Source: CAYWNA01 sp964459305 (GTDB lineage: Bacteria > Planctomycetota > Planctomycetia > Pirellulales > Pirellulaceae). Taken from it: a stretch of DNA of 37,795 nucleotides. Shown here in pieces: positions 7,796 through 16,203 of this stretch; within the stretch, counting starts at the first letter, position 1; each line of letters starts with the position of its first letter. The translations under genes and the position numbers were made by a program. The notes under the pieces were generated by a model. It searched no databases, was not told where the DNA came from, and saw nothing but the letters and a program-made list of their open reading frames with translations. The stretch spans positions 1 to 37,795 of the forward strand of contig CAYWNA010000115.1 in the NCBI GenBank assembly GCA_964459305.1. Direction: 5' to 3'.

Positions 7796-10591
7796 ATGTA
7801 CTATAGAGTTGTGGTCGTGTCTTTCTCACTGCTCACGGCGCTTGTGCCGGTGGCTTCGACATCCCCACGAGTTTGGGCGGCGCCGCTGGCAGCCATCGGC
7901 CTTGCCCCAAAGCCCGTTGATCGCAGCACGGATCGCCGCGCGCGGAGTCAACCCACCGTGCCATCGACCTACGAGGAAATGCCGTTCGTCGAAACAGCAG
8001 CGGGGCCTGGGCTGACACCCGAGGAGAAGCAGCGCGGGTATTTGCTCTTTCATCGGCCCATCACCGAGCCGGTGTACCCGAACTCGAAGCCCCGCGGTCA
8101 TGAACGCCTGGAACAACTCGATTCCTTTGCCTCGCCTGGAGAATTCGAGCCGCTGACGTTCAGTATCTATCCCCTCAGAGCACTGCAAAACCTCAAGGTG
8201 CGTTGCTCGCCGTTGACATGCGCTGTCGGTGAAATCCCCGGCACGAAGATCATCGTTCACTTGGTCACCTATTGGAATGTCGGGTATCCGCGCTATACCT
8301 CTCGATCCACGTACCGGCGTACGCCCGAGCTTCTGGAGCAGGTCACCGTTCATTCCTCTCCGCAGGGCGAGTGTCAGCGCTATTGGATCCGGATTCGGGT
8401 GCCCGAAGACGCCAAGCCGGGGCTTTACCGGGGAACCGTTTCCGTCTGGGACGAAGGTTTCGAAAAGGCGATTCAGATCCCAGTAGCTTTGCGAGTCCTG
8501 GGTTTCCAGCTCAGCAGAGACCCCGCCAAGCACTACTCGACCTACTACTACGTGCGCAATCGGACCCAGTACACGGGGAAGTCCGAATCGTTCGTTCAAA
8601 AAGCGGCCTCCAACGAGTATCGGGCGATGGTCGCGTACGGCCTGGACATGGCGCCGACCATGTATCTAGCTTGCGACGATGGCCGGACGATCCGTCTGCC
8701 CTACCCTGAGGAACTCGACCGAATGCTCCAGGCAGGCTTGGCCGGCCCGATCCCCGTCACGGCCGGCAACGTCATCTCACGCTTCTACCGGGACACGACT
8801 CCGGATGGCGAGCGGGGCTCCCACTGGCACATCAGCAAGATGCCGTCGCCGGATTTCTACGAGCGGATCACGGCTTCCTTCGAGGCATTCGAGGCCGACC
8901 GCAAAGCCAAAGGATGGCCCGAATTCATCTGCTGTCCCATCGACGAGGTAACTGGGGCGCGAAAGGAGTTCGGTGCGAAGGTCTACGCGGCCGTGAAAGC
9001 GGCAGGGATTCGCACGTACGCCACCAAAGACCCGACGGCCGCCGATGCCGAACCGTATCGGCCCCATATCGACATCTGGTGTTCACAGCCGTATTCGGTC
9101 CCCTATGAGAAGATCATTGGCCAGGACCGTTACGAGTACTGGAGCTACCCCAACCATAACGCCGGCGAGATCAAAGATCGTCGCGTGATGTGCAAGGGCG
9201 GGCGGATGACTTACGGGTTCGGCTTCTGGCACAGCGGCTACACAACGCTGATTCCTTGGAACTGGAGTTGGACGCCGGGCAACGATCAGTTTGATTACCT
9301 GCGCGGCAGTCGGTCGGGGTGTGGCCAGAGGATCGACGAGGAGGGCGAAGTGATCCCGGCTGTTTACTGGGAGTGCTTCCGCGAAGGCAACGACGACGCC
9401 CGGTACGTTTACACGTTGCAGCAAGCCGTCTTCCAGCGCGAGGGTTCGCCCGACGTAAACTGCCGCCGCGCCGTCGCCGAGGCAAGAGAGCTGCTACAAG
9501 ACACCTGGAACGCGATCAAGGTCCAGCAGAAATACCTGGCCGACGGCATGTGGTCTTCCGAGGAATTCAACACCCGCCGCTGGCTGCTGGCGCAGGCAAC
9601 CGCCAAGCTATTGCAGTATCCGACGATCAGGACCGGCACCGCTCCGTCCGTGCTGGTGACGAACACCGCGCTTCGGCCGGCCGAGGCGGAGACGTCGCTC
9701 ATTGACAAAGCGTTGCAGGACGGGAACGTCCAGTCGATGGATCTGGGCGGGGATTTCAGCGCGTGGTCGAACGGCACCAAGGAAGGCACGATCGAGATCA
9801 CCGATGCGGCCGGTGGCGAGGGAAAAAAGGAGCTGCGTTGGCGGGTTCGCGTCGATCACGAAACGGACGGTGGCGAAGGCGGCAAGTACCCCATCGGATG
9901 GCCTCGTATCGCCCGATCCTTCCAAAAGGGAGAGTTGGACTTCAGTGCGTACGACTATCTGTCGCTGCGGTTACGCGTCGATTCCGATCGCAACGAGGTA
10001 GCCGATGACTCGACGCGAATCGGGTTGTCCCTCCGTTCGCACAGCCAATCCCAGCGTCTGTTCGAGACGCGCGTCGATCTAGCAGACCGTCAACGCCAGT
10101 GGATTCCCCTGCGTTTCTCGGTGCGAGAGTTGATCGACAAGGCCGGCGTTGGCCGGGAACCATGGCGTTCGGTCTCTCGCGTCCAGCTTTTCATTGGCGA
10201 GAGCGACTATGCCCACGGCACGGATCTTACCTTCCAAGCCAGTGATGTCAAGCTGCTGCGATTCACATCGCCGGCGATTCAGCGTGTGGATGCCCCGACG
10301 TACATCACACTACCGCGGACTCGGCTTCCCGTTTCGTTCCACATCCTGGGAACGAGATCCGTTCGTCAGGGCAGTCACACCATCACTGCGTCGCTCACAT
10401 CTGGCGACGGGCGCACGCGCACGGCGCAACAGCAGGATCTCGTGGGCGGACAGACCGTGATTCTCGATACGTCAGCTCTCGTACCAGGACGCTACCGTCT
10501 GGATTTGACGATCGTCAATGCGGACGGCAGGACGTGCGCGCACGACGTGCAGTCAATCGAAGCCGTCAATGGCCCGCTAGCCGGCTCCTAG
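7796..10591 (+). CDS. Secreted GH123-like (DUF4091) glycosidase with C-terminal sandwich domains
   Basis: The product has 931 residues. The ATG at 7796 follows an AAGGAAGG tract 11 bases upstream and starts a plausible Sec signal peptide (VVVVSFSLLTALVPVAS). SFASPGEFEPLTFSIYPL is typical of the N-terminal beta-sandwich of GH123 proteins. The catalytic half holds CCPIDEVTG with an adjacent Asp383-Glu384 pair, as used in substrate-assisted hydrolysis of N-acetylhexosaminides, and later REGNDDARYVYTL, a GH123 hallmark. From about 640 a jelly-roll-like domain (LGGDFSAWSNG to DVKLLRF) and a final Ig-like domain follow, possibly for carbohydrate binding. Activity on N-acetylgalactosaminides is known for a few GH123 members; here it is an inference. 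A second paralogue is at 23761-26661. Confidence 0.8.
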   Translation: MYYRVVVVSFSLLTALVPVASTSPRVWAAPLAAIGLAPKPVDRSTDRRARSQPTVPSTYEEMPFVETAAGPGLTPEEKQRGYLLFHRPITEPVYPNSKPRGHERLEQLDSFASPGEFEPLTFSIYPLRALQNLKVRCSPLTCAVGEIPGTKIIVHLVTYWNVGYPRYTSRSTYRRTPELLEQVTVHSSPQGECQRYWIRIRVPEDAKPGLYRGTVSVWDEGFEKAIQIPVALRVLGFQLSRDPAKHYSTYYYVRNRTQYTGKSESFVQKAASNEYRAMVAYGLDMAPTMYLACDDGRTIRLPYPEELDRMLQAGLAGPIPVTAGNVISRFYRDTTPDGERGSHWHISKMPSPDFYERITASFEAFEADRKAKGWPEFICCPIDEVTGARKEFGAKVYAAVKAAGIRTYATKDPTAADAEPYRPHIDIWCSQPYSVPYEKIIGQDRYEYWSYPNHNAGEIKDRRVMCKGGRMTYGFGFWHSGYTTLIPWNWSWTPGNDQFDYLRGSRSGCGQRIDEEGEVIPAVYWECFREGNDDARYVYTLQQAVFQREGSPDVNCRRAVAEARELLQDTWNAIKVQQKYLADGMWSSEEFNTRRWLLAQATAKLLQYPTIRTGTAPSVLVTNTALRPAEAETSLIDKALQDGNVQSMDLGGDFSAWSNGTKEGTIEITDAAGGEGKKELRWRVRVDHETDGGEGGKYPIGWPRIARSFQKGELDFSAYDYLSLRLRVDSDRNEVADDSTRIGLSLRSHSQSQRLFETRVDLADRQRQWIPLRFSVRELIDKAGVGREPWRSVSRVQLFIGESDYAHGTDLTFQASDVKLLRFTSPAIQRVDAPTYITLPRTRLPVSFHILGTRSVRQGSHTITASLTSGDGRTRTAQQQDLVGGQTVILDTSALVPGRYRLDLTIVNADGRTCAHDVQSIEAVNGPLAGS

Positions 10592-10594
10592 CGG
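10574..10594 (+). terminator. Hairpin over the stop codon of the GH123-like gene
   Basis: CCGCTAG at 10574-10580 pairs perfectly with CTAGCGG at 10588-10594 across a 7-base loop. It spans the TAG stop. No T tract follows, so it may be a stability hairpin rather than an intrinsic terminator. Confidence 0.3.
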
Positions 10595-10758
10595 CTTGAA
10601 GTATCTCAGTAGCGATCGGCCTTTGTCATTGAACCGAAACGGTGGATGGAAGGAATGGATGCAACATCGTGTGGAGTGAGGATGGCCCTGATCGAACCGC
10701 TCCGGGCTCAATTCGGCACCGCGGTTTCACCTATCACTCCAAACTCAACCCCACCGCC

Positions 10759-11091
10759 TCAGCCGTACCATTTCCGCTGGCGATTGAGCTTGGAGCCGAG
10801 TACACCGAGCACGATGTTCGCGTTCTGGACGATCTGAAAGTCAAACATGCCCGCGCAAAGGAAGTCGGCGCCATTGTCGAAGGCGTACTTGAAGCCTGCT
10901 TCCGGCCGGATGGCTCCTGCGGCCAGCGTCTTGTAGGCAATCCACGGCTGCTGGAGGTCTTTCATGAAGGCGACGGTCTCTTCCGGCTTCCCGCACCAGA
11001 TGTTATTCCGCTCGGTTTCGGCCTGGACTGACCAGTAGTCTGTGTGATGCAATGTCTTTATCCAGAAGTCGGGCTGGTAACCTCGTTCCAC
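10759..11091 (-). pseudogene. 3' fragment of a planctomycete Tat-type protein of unknown function
   Basis: An open frame of 110 residues begins at a GTG only 6 bases after the stop of the sialidase-like gene and has no ribosome site. It reads as the C-terminal part of a larger protein: QPDFWIKTLHHTDYWSVQ, then PWIAYKTLAAGAIRPEAGFKYAFDNGADFLCAGMFDFQIVQNANI. That pattern of a barrel-like final third is one I associate with full-length planctomycete proteins annotated only as hypothetical. The 5' portion is absent, so the gene seems truncated by whatever joined it to the sialidase gene. The frame ends with a normal TGA at 10759-10761. The function is unknown. Confidence 0.5.
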
Positions 11092-11097
11092 AGTTCT

Positions 11098-12264
11098 TCA
11101 AGGCGAAGGCAAAGCGGGCAGCTTTGCCTGGTAGAACACGCAACGGTGGCGGTTGTCATCGAAGGCGAAGTTCAGGAACTTGCCGTCCTCGCTGACGAAA
11201 CCATCGGGATAGTTGATCCGGCCGTCTTTGTCGCACGACTCCGGCACCAGCACGCGGCGGTAAGGCCAGGTCTTCAGCCCGTCGAAGCTGATCCACAGCG
11301 CCAGCGGGCTGCGGTGGCGGGGATTTGGATTGTGCAGAATGGCCACCGTGTCGCCGCCGAGGCCGTAGAGCGTTGCCTTAGAGCCGGGATTCGGGATCGC
11401 GGTCTTCGTAGCGAATTTCGGCCAGGTGTGGCCGCCGTCTTTCGACTCGGCATAGTACAGCACGCCTCCCAAGCGGTCGGCGCGAATGATCATGGCGATC
11501 GTGCCGTCGCTCAGTTCGACAATGTTCGGCTCAGCCCAGCCGTGGTAGTTGTCGTCGGCGGTTAGACGAATGTCCCCATAAAGGCGCCACGTGCGGCCTC
11601 CGTCGCGGCTTTCGATCACACCGTTGCGCGGATCGCGCGGCGCATAAAAAACACGGCCTTTCGAGATCTTGCGTCCCGCTTCGTCGCAGCGGTTGTAGTA
11701 TTGATACGGCATGAGTATCCGCCCGTCGCGGGTCTTGATGGCGTTGCGGATCATCGTTCGATCAGCCAGTTTGCCCGGCGCTGGCTCCGGTGCCGACCAA
11801 GTCTGGCAGGAGTCGTCGCTATGGACGAAATACGTTTTCCACTCGCCAAAACCGCCGTTGTGAACCTGCAAGACCATGGTGGCTCGTTTGCCGGTGAGCA
11901 TCAGTTCCGAGAGCGTGATCGCCCGGGTTGGGTCCTTCGACTTGATTCCCAAATCGATTGGGCGCATCGGCTTCCAGTTTCTTCCCTGATCCTGGCTACG
12001 CGAGATGAATACGCGGTTGGCCGGAAACGGTTCGGTATGCCCTCCGCCAAGCATCACGGTTACCCAGGAGCCGTCGGGCATGGCACGAACGGTCGTGTCG
12101 CAGGCCAACTGATTGGGCGATTGGCCATCGAAGATGATTGTCGTGAAATCCTGCTTGGCGTCTTCTTCCGCCTTCCGGCCCCAGTCGACCGTATCGGCCG
12201 AAAGGGCGTTCGCAGCTATGCCAAGGGTCAAAACTGAAGCGAGTGTCGTGGGAACGGGGCCCAT
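11098..12264 (-). CDS. Secreted sialidase-like protein with Asp-box repeats
   Basis: The product has 388 residues. The ATG at 12264 has GAAGGA upstream and starts a short leader (TLASVLTLGIAANALSAD). Five Asp-box (SxDxGxxW-type) motifs are visible: SQDQGRNW at 90-97, SDDSCQTW at 149-156, SRDGGRTW at 219-226, SKDGGHTW at 274-281 and a weaker SFDGLKTW at 326-333. These mark the blades of a six-bladed sialidase/BNR propeller. WAEPNIVEL at 243-251 supplies the conserved Glu region. The family includes true exo-alpha-sialidases, but many planctomycete members act on other sugars, so the substrate is open. The gene is followed immediately by the fragment at 10759-11091. Confidence 0.85.
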   Translation of the reverse strand: MGPVPTTLASVLTLGIAANALSADTVDWGRKAEEDAKQDFTTIIFDGQSPNQLACDTTVRAMPDGSWVTVMLGGGHTEPFPANRVFISRSQDQGRNWKPMRPIDLGIKSKDPTRAITLSELMLTGKRATMVLQVHNGGFGEWKTYFVHSDDSCQTWSAPEPAPGKLADRTMIRNAIKTRDGRILMPYQYYNRCDEAGRKISKGRVFYAPRDPRNGVIESRDGGRTWRLYGDIRLTADDNYHGWAEPNIVELSDGTIAMIIRADRLGGVLYYAESKDGGHTWPKFATKTAIPNPGSKATLYGLGGDTVAILHNPNPRHRSPLALWISFDGLKTWPYRRVLVPESCDKDGRINYPDGFVSEDGKFLNFAFDDNRHRCVFYQAKLPALPSP

Positions 12265-12354
12265 GGCAGGATCCTTCTATACGCGGGTTGACTCACAGTT
12301 AGGGTAGCTCGAACATTCGACCGAGCGTCGGTGAATCGGTGTACACGGATGATA

Positions 12355-13986
12355 TCAATTGTCGCGAGTCAACACTACACAGCCGAACGGTATCAGGCGA
12401 AGTCGTGGCTCATCGCCGCGGCCTGTCAGTTTTGCGGTTTCCGGCGTAAGAAGCCGTACATCCGCCAGCCAGGCAAGGTCCGGCGTCTTCTCGTTATCGG
12501 TGAGATTGACGACGACCGAATACGACGCGCCGTCGCGGCCACGGACATGGTACGCACGCACCCCGTCGCCAGGCGTGTCCGCTCGGACCGCCCCAGCCAG
12601 TTGCCTGGCTTCCACTGCGTCGGTGTCGGTCACAAACGCCAGGCACGCCGTGAAGACCTCTTGTCCCGGCTGGTAATCGCGCCGCTCAAGCGAACAGACT
12701 CCCAGCCGGACCGTCTGGCCGGCATGGGTGCCGAAGGGATCCCGCCCGGCCAGAGGGACGCCTTGCTCATCCACCTTGCCGAACGGCTCGCACGTCACTT
12801 TTGCCGGCCTGCCGATCGAAATCACACTCATGATTCCGTCGATGTTGAACCAGGGCGTCGATACACCCTTGACGAAACGGCATTCTTTCTTGCCGCCTTC
12901 GTAGTAGATCGTCCTTTGCATGTCGGAGAAGATCGAACGGACGAAACGCCAGTTGACGTCCATCGTACAGAGTCGCGAAACCTCTTCAACAGCTCGGCCC
13001 GACGCGGCGAAGATCACGGTTCGCCCATCGGGAAGGGCTACCATGACCCGCTGGTCGATCACGCTGCCACGCTCCCCGGGTGCCGGCTTGTCGGCGGTCT
13101 GAAACAACTCGGTCCGCTCACTGACAGCAAAGCCGCCCGCAAACGTCTCTACATGGTTGGTCTTCGAGCCAACATGCAAGTAGCCTCGCCGTCCCTGCTT
13201 ATTCACAGTCCAGTAGTCGGGCGTAAGGTTGTCATCCCATTGAGCCAAATGGTCGCCGTAGCCATGACCGCTCGGTAGGATCAGTCCCGTCGAGTGGTGC
13301 TTGCCGGTGGACCGATTGCGTCGGGCCTGCCAGCCCCAGGAGATGAATCGTTGCGGATCGCGAACCGAGATAAATCTCGAATGAGGGCTGTGGAAGACCT
13401 TGCAGTGGGCCGAGTCGAATTCCTCTTGTGTAACGGGGCGAGCGGACCCGTGCGCCTGACGAATCCAGTAGGTGTAGCCGAGTCGCGCAGCGTCGTTCAC
13501 GTTGAACACGTACTCGGCGTTGCTGGGGCCAAAATCACCTTGGCCGCGATTTAGCTGGAGCCATTCGACGTGGCGAAACAGCCCCTGCTCGATCCGCCTC
13601 GCCTCGCCATCGCCGAACATCATCTGACGCCCTACCATGTCGTACTGGACGTCGCAGACACCGTACAGGTAGTCGCCCCAATCCTTGGCGTTGGGGAAAG
13701 CGATCCGGCCGTCCCACAGCGAAAGATCCTTGAGCACATTGGTCATGTCCTGGAAGCGATGGTACCAGACCGGAGAGAGCGGTTTGCCCTTCCGTTTCAG
13801 CAGGTCGTACAGCGAAACCATGCGGTGCCCGGCAATTGCCATGTAGCCCGGATGAATTCCCAAGGCGTGGTGGGTCAGCGTGAAGTCAGGGTAGAAGACC
13901 GGGCAGCGGTGCACGACCCACTCGCGGATCGGATTTCCATCCACCACGGTGTCAGGGATGACCAGGATCTCGGCACGTTTGTGTAA
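12355..13986 (-). pseudogene. 3' portion of a large unrecognised, possibly polysaccharide-active, protein
   Basis: Coherent protein sequence of about 540 residues begins near 13986 (AEILVIPDTVVDGNPI) and ends with TAA-side residues VVLTRDN at 12355. The frame upstream of that point, to 14247, is nonsense lying in another frame of a glycosyltransferase gene. No start codon or ribosome site fits the join, so the gene has lost its 5' part. The visible part is rich in Trp, Tyr, His and Asp (WGDYLYGVCDVQYDM, YWIRQAHGS, GHGYGDHLAQWDDN) and ends in a beta-rich stretch with YSVVVNLTDNEKTP. This composition suggests an alpha-barrel plus beta-sandwich enzyme such as a polysaccharide lyase or hydrolase, but I do not recognise the family. 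It lies 90 bases from the sialidase-like gene. Confidence 0.55.
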
Positions 13987-14783
13987 CACTGGGCGTAGGG
14001 AGTATATGCGATTCGACAGCCGGAGCGGCGAAGGCGAATGGTAAGATCGCCGTCCTCTCCCGGTCCGACGTCCCAGCCTTTCAAGCGAGTGATGGCGTCG
14101 CGCCGCACCGCGCCAAAGGCACCCGAGGCGATTCCCAGAGCCCCCAGTCGGGCAGCGACCATTCGCCCGACGAAGATGTTCTGCAGGTACTCGAACGCCT
14201 GCAACCACGTCACTACCCTGTCGAACGGGTGCCTTGCCAGCAAGCATCCGGATACCGCGCCGACTGCCGGATCGATAAACGGCTGCACGATCCCCCAGAT
14301 GGCGTGTTCCGCCAGTCGGGAATCACCGTCCGTAAAGACAATGATCTCGGCCTGTGTAAAAGACAACGCGGAGTTCAGCGCCGACGATTTTCCGCCCCGC
14401 CGGGGTCTTCGCAGCAGAGTCACTCCGCCATACTGGCGGTTGAAGTCTTGCACCACCTCCGACATACCGTCATCCGAGCCGTCGTCGACGACGATGATCT
14501 CCATTCGCGGATACGCTCCCCAGAGGGGCCGAAGCGTATGCCCGATCGTGTCGGCCTCATTGAGGCCCGCAACAACCACACACACCGAAGGAGTGTACTG
14601 GTGCCGAATCGGCTCCACTCGGTTCCATAGCCGGCCCCACAGGCCGCGTGCAAAGTCCTGAAGAAAGACGAGCAGTGCCCCCAGGCAATATCGGATGCTG
14701 TCCAGCAGCAGTATCGGGAGGGCCATCAGCAACACCGTCTCAGACGGCATCGACGATAGCCATTGGGTCCAATCGTTCAACAT
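13970..14783 (-). pseudogene. Truncated family 2 glycosyltransferase (exopolysaccharide synthase type)
   Basis: Reading from the ATG at 14783, a transmembrane segment at about 17-42 is followed by a GT2 domain: SVCVVVAGLNEADTI, the nucleotide-binding VVDDGSDD at 98-105, RRGGKSSALN, the metal-binding TDGDS at 151-155 and the acceptor motif GEDGDLTIRL at 242-251. Homology stops at CYTNVP (266-271), just before the QxxRW motif and C-terminal membrane helices needed by processive synthases. Beyond that the frame runs 33 more codons in unrelated sequence to a stop at 13875. The truncated protein is unlikely to be an active processive enzyme. Its start overlaps the end of the PilZ gene by 44 bases, as in a c-di-GMP-regulated exopolysaccharide operon. 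Confidence 0.7.
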
Positions 14784-15618
14784 GGTAGCCAATCAGCGGG
14801 TTCTCGGGGCATTGGCCGAAGGGAAACTGCAAATCGCACATGCGGCAACGGCCAACCAACTCCAACTGGCTGCCGCTCCAACCGCAATCCCAGCAGTTGT
14901 GTGGCCCGTAGATGTACTCGTAATCGCTTCCCACGACCAGCGACCGAGCCCGGCACTTGGGGCAGATGATCTCGCCGTCGAGTTCGAAATCGCTCACATC
15001 GCCCACGTGGGCGCAAGCATAGTGGTGGATCATGGTCGCGCGAACGACGCGCATCGAGCCACACTCGGCGCAGCCATGCCGGAATGTTGGAATGGCACGG
15101 CACTCAGGACAGACCAGCACATGATCCGCGACTTGACGACGGAGGATGCCGAGTCGCGCCCAATGCAGCAATGTCTCTTCCGGCGGGCCCGTGGTGAGCC
15201 GATGGGTGTCCGAGTTCAGCGTTGGCATCAGGTTGCTCGGATGAAGCACATCACGGCTTTTCGGAGCGAATCTACCTGCGATTTTCAAGCCGTCGCCGGA
15301 GCGATCCGTCCGGCGGACCTCCAGCGTGCAGAATACCCATCGGCCCTCCTCCATCTCGACGCCGACCACTAACCGGTTGCTTGCCGGCGGATCCGGTCGA
15401 TCGGTCCGAAACGCCATGCCACCGTCGCTCAGATTGGCCGTTACCCCTTCGAAACAGTTCTTTTCATCCGGGCGACTGTTGGAAAAGACCGGTATTGCCA
15501 TGACGGGTCGCGTCACATCATGCCGTTGGTCCCGTCGCGCATCGTCGACAGGATCGGTGGGCGGCATCCTTCGACCGTGTCTCTTATTCGTGGTTTTCGG
15601 AGGGCACAGTAGATTCAT
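14740..15618 (-). CDS. PilZ-domain protein with C-terminal multi-Cys zinc-ribbon domain
   Basis: The product has 292 residues from the ATG at 15618; a GTG at 15687 and an ATG at 15567 are alternatives, and none has a clear ribosome site. A PilZ domain lies near the N-terminus: an RxxxR motif (R28, R32) and NLSDGG at 62-67, the two c-di-GMP contact motifs. The C-terminal half carries Cys pairs in CPEC, CAEC, CPKC, CWDC and CRMC contexts plus HHYACAHVGD. This resembles the TackOD1-type zinc-binding output domain, though I am not certain of that family. It is probably a cytoplasmic c-di-GMP receptor for the overlapping glycosyltransferase gene downstream. Because that gene is broken, this protein may have lost its partner. 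Confidence 0.7.
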   Translation of the reverse strand: MNLLCPPKTTNKRHGRRMPPTDPVDDARRDQRHDVTRPVMAIPVFSNSRPDEKNCFEGVTANLSDGGMAFRTDRPDPPASNRLVVGVEMEEGRWVFCTLEVRRTDRSGDGLKIAGRFAPKSRDVLHPSNLMPTLNSDTHRLTTGPPEETLLHWARLGILRRQVADHVLVCPECRAIPTFRHGCAECGSMRVVRATMIHHYACAHVGDVSDFELDGEIICPKCRARSLVVGSDYEYIYGPHNCWDCGWSGSQLELVGRCRMCDLQFPFGQCPENPLIGYHVERLDPMAIVDAV

Positions 15619-15702
15619 GGGTAGTGAGTCGAGTCGAATTCGAGCCTGAGTCGATTGTGAGCGCGCATTGATCCAATGAAATGGCACTGCAAATCTTGGG
15701 CA

Positions 15703-16089
15703 CTATTGACGCACCAGCGTCCTGCTTTGTGATCGCATGCGTTTTTTATTGGCGAACCCCCGCGACCAGCCAGTCCAAGTGCGTGGAAGCCGGATCTCGC
15801 TGCCCAAACGAAGCGAGCCGTCCTCACCGGCATTGTGTCTACCCGTGTGCGGCCGCGCGTAGAGTTGCAGTAGGCTCTCGTTGCTGTGGTAGTAGCGAGC
15901 CAGCGTCGGCGGCGCCGTCTCCATCTGTTCGCCGAATCTCGTCACCTCGACAGGCAGTTTCTGCGCGTTGGCGACGACGTGCAACTCCAGGGTATCGCCC
16001 TTGTTGTACGACGACGCGAGTTGTTGCGGCAGGTAGATAACGGCCTCCAACGAGCCTTCTTCGAGGATCTCTACAACAGGCGTGCCCTG
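15703..16089 (-). pseudogene. C-terminal remnant of an HlyD/membrane-fusion-type protein
   Basis: From an in-frame TAG just above 16089 the frame reads TPVVEILEEGSLEAVIYLPQ, then YNKGDTLELHVV and PVEVTRFGEQMET. This is the pattern of the beta-barrel and membrane-proximal part of periplasmic adaptor proteins (HlyD/RND type). No start codon or leader is present and the N-terminal coiled coil is missing. The last residues (KKRMRSQSRTLVRQ) look like read-through into foreign sequence. Together with the PilZ and GT2 genes downstream it recalls the arrangement in which an Alg44-like PilZ/HlyD protein works with a GT2 synthase. It is a decayed gene, about 100 bases downstream of the Gfo/Idh gene's stop. 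Confidence 0.55.
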
Positions 16090-16203
16090 CTACCTCCTAT
16101 TGCGTAGTTTGCAGATGCCGATCTGGCGAAGGGACAGGCCGTTACCACCTGGATCGCTGCGGGAAGCCACCCGAAGAAACCGCATTATCGACACGACATG
16201 AAC

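Noticed and set aside
12331..13278. Long plus-strand frame opposite the unrecognised gene fragment
   Set aside because: No ribosome site or domain; the minus-strand reading has much better protein character.
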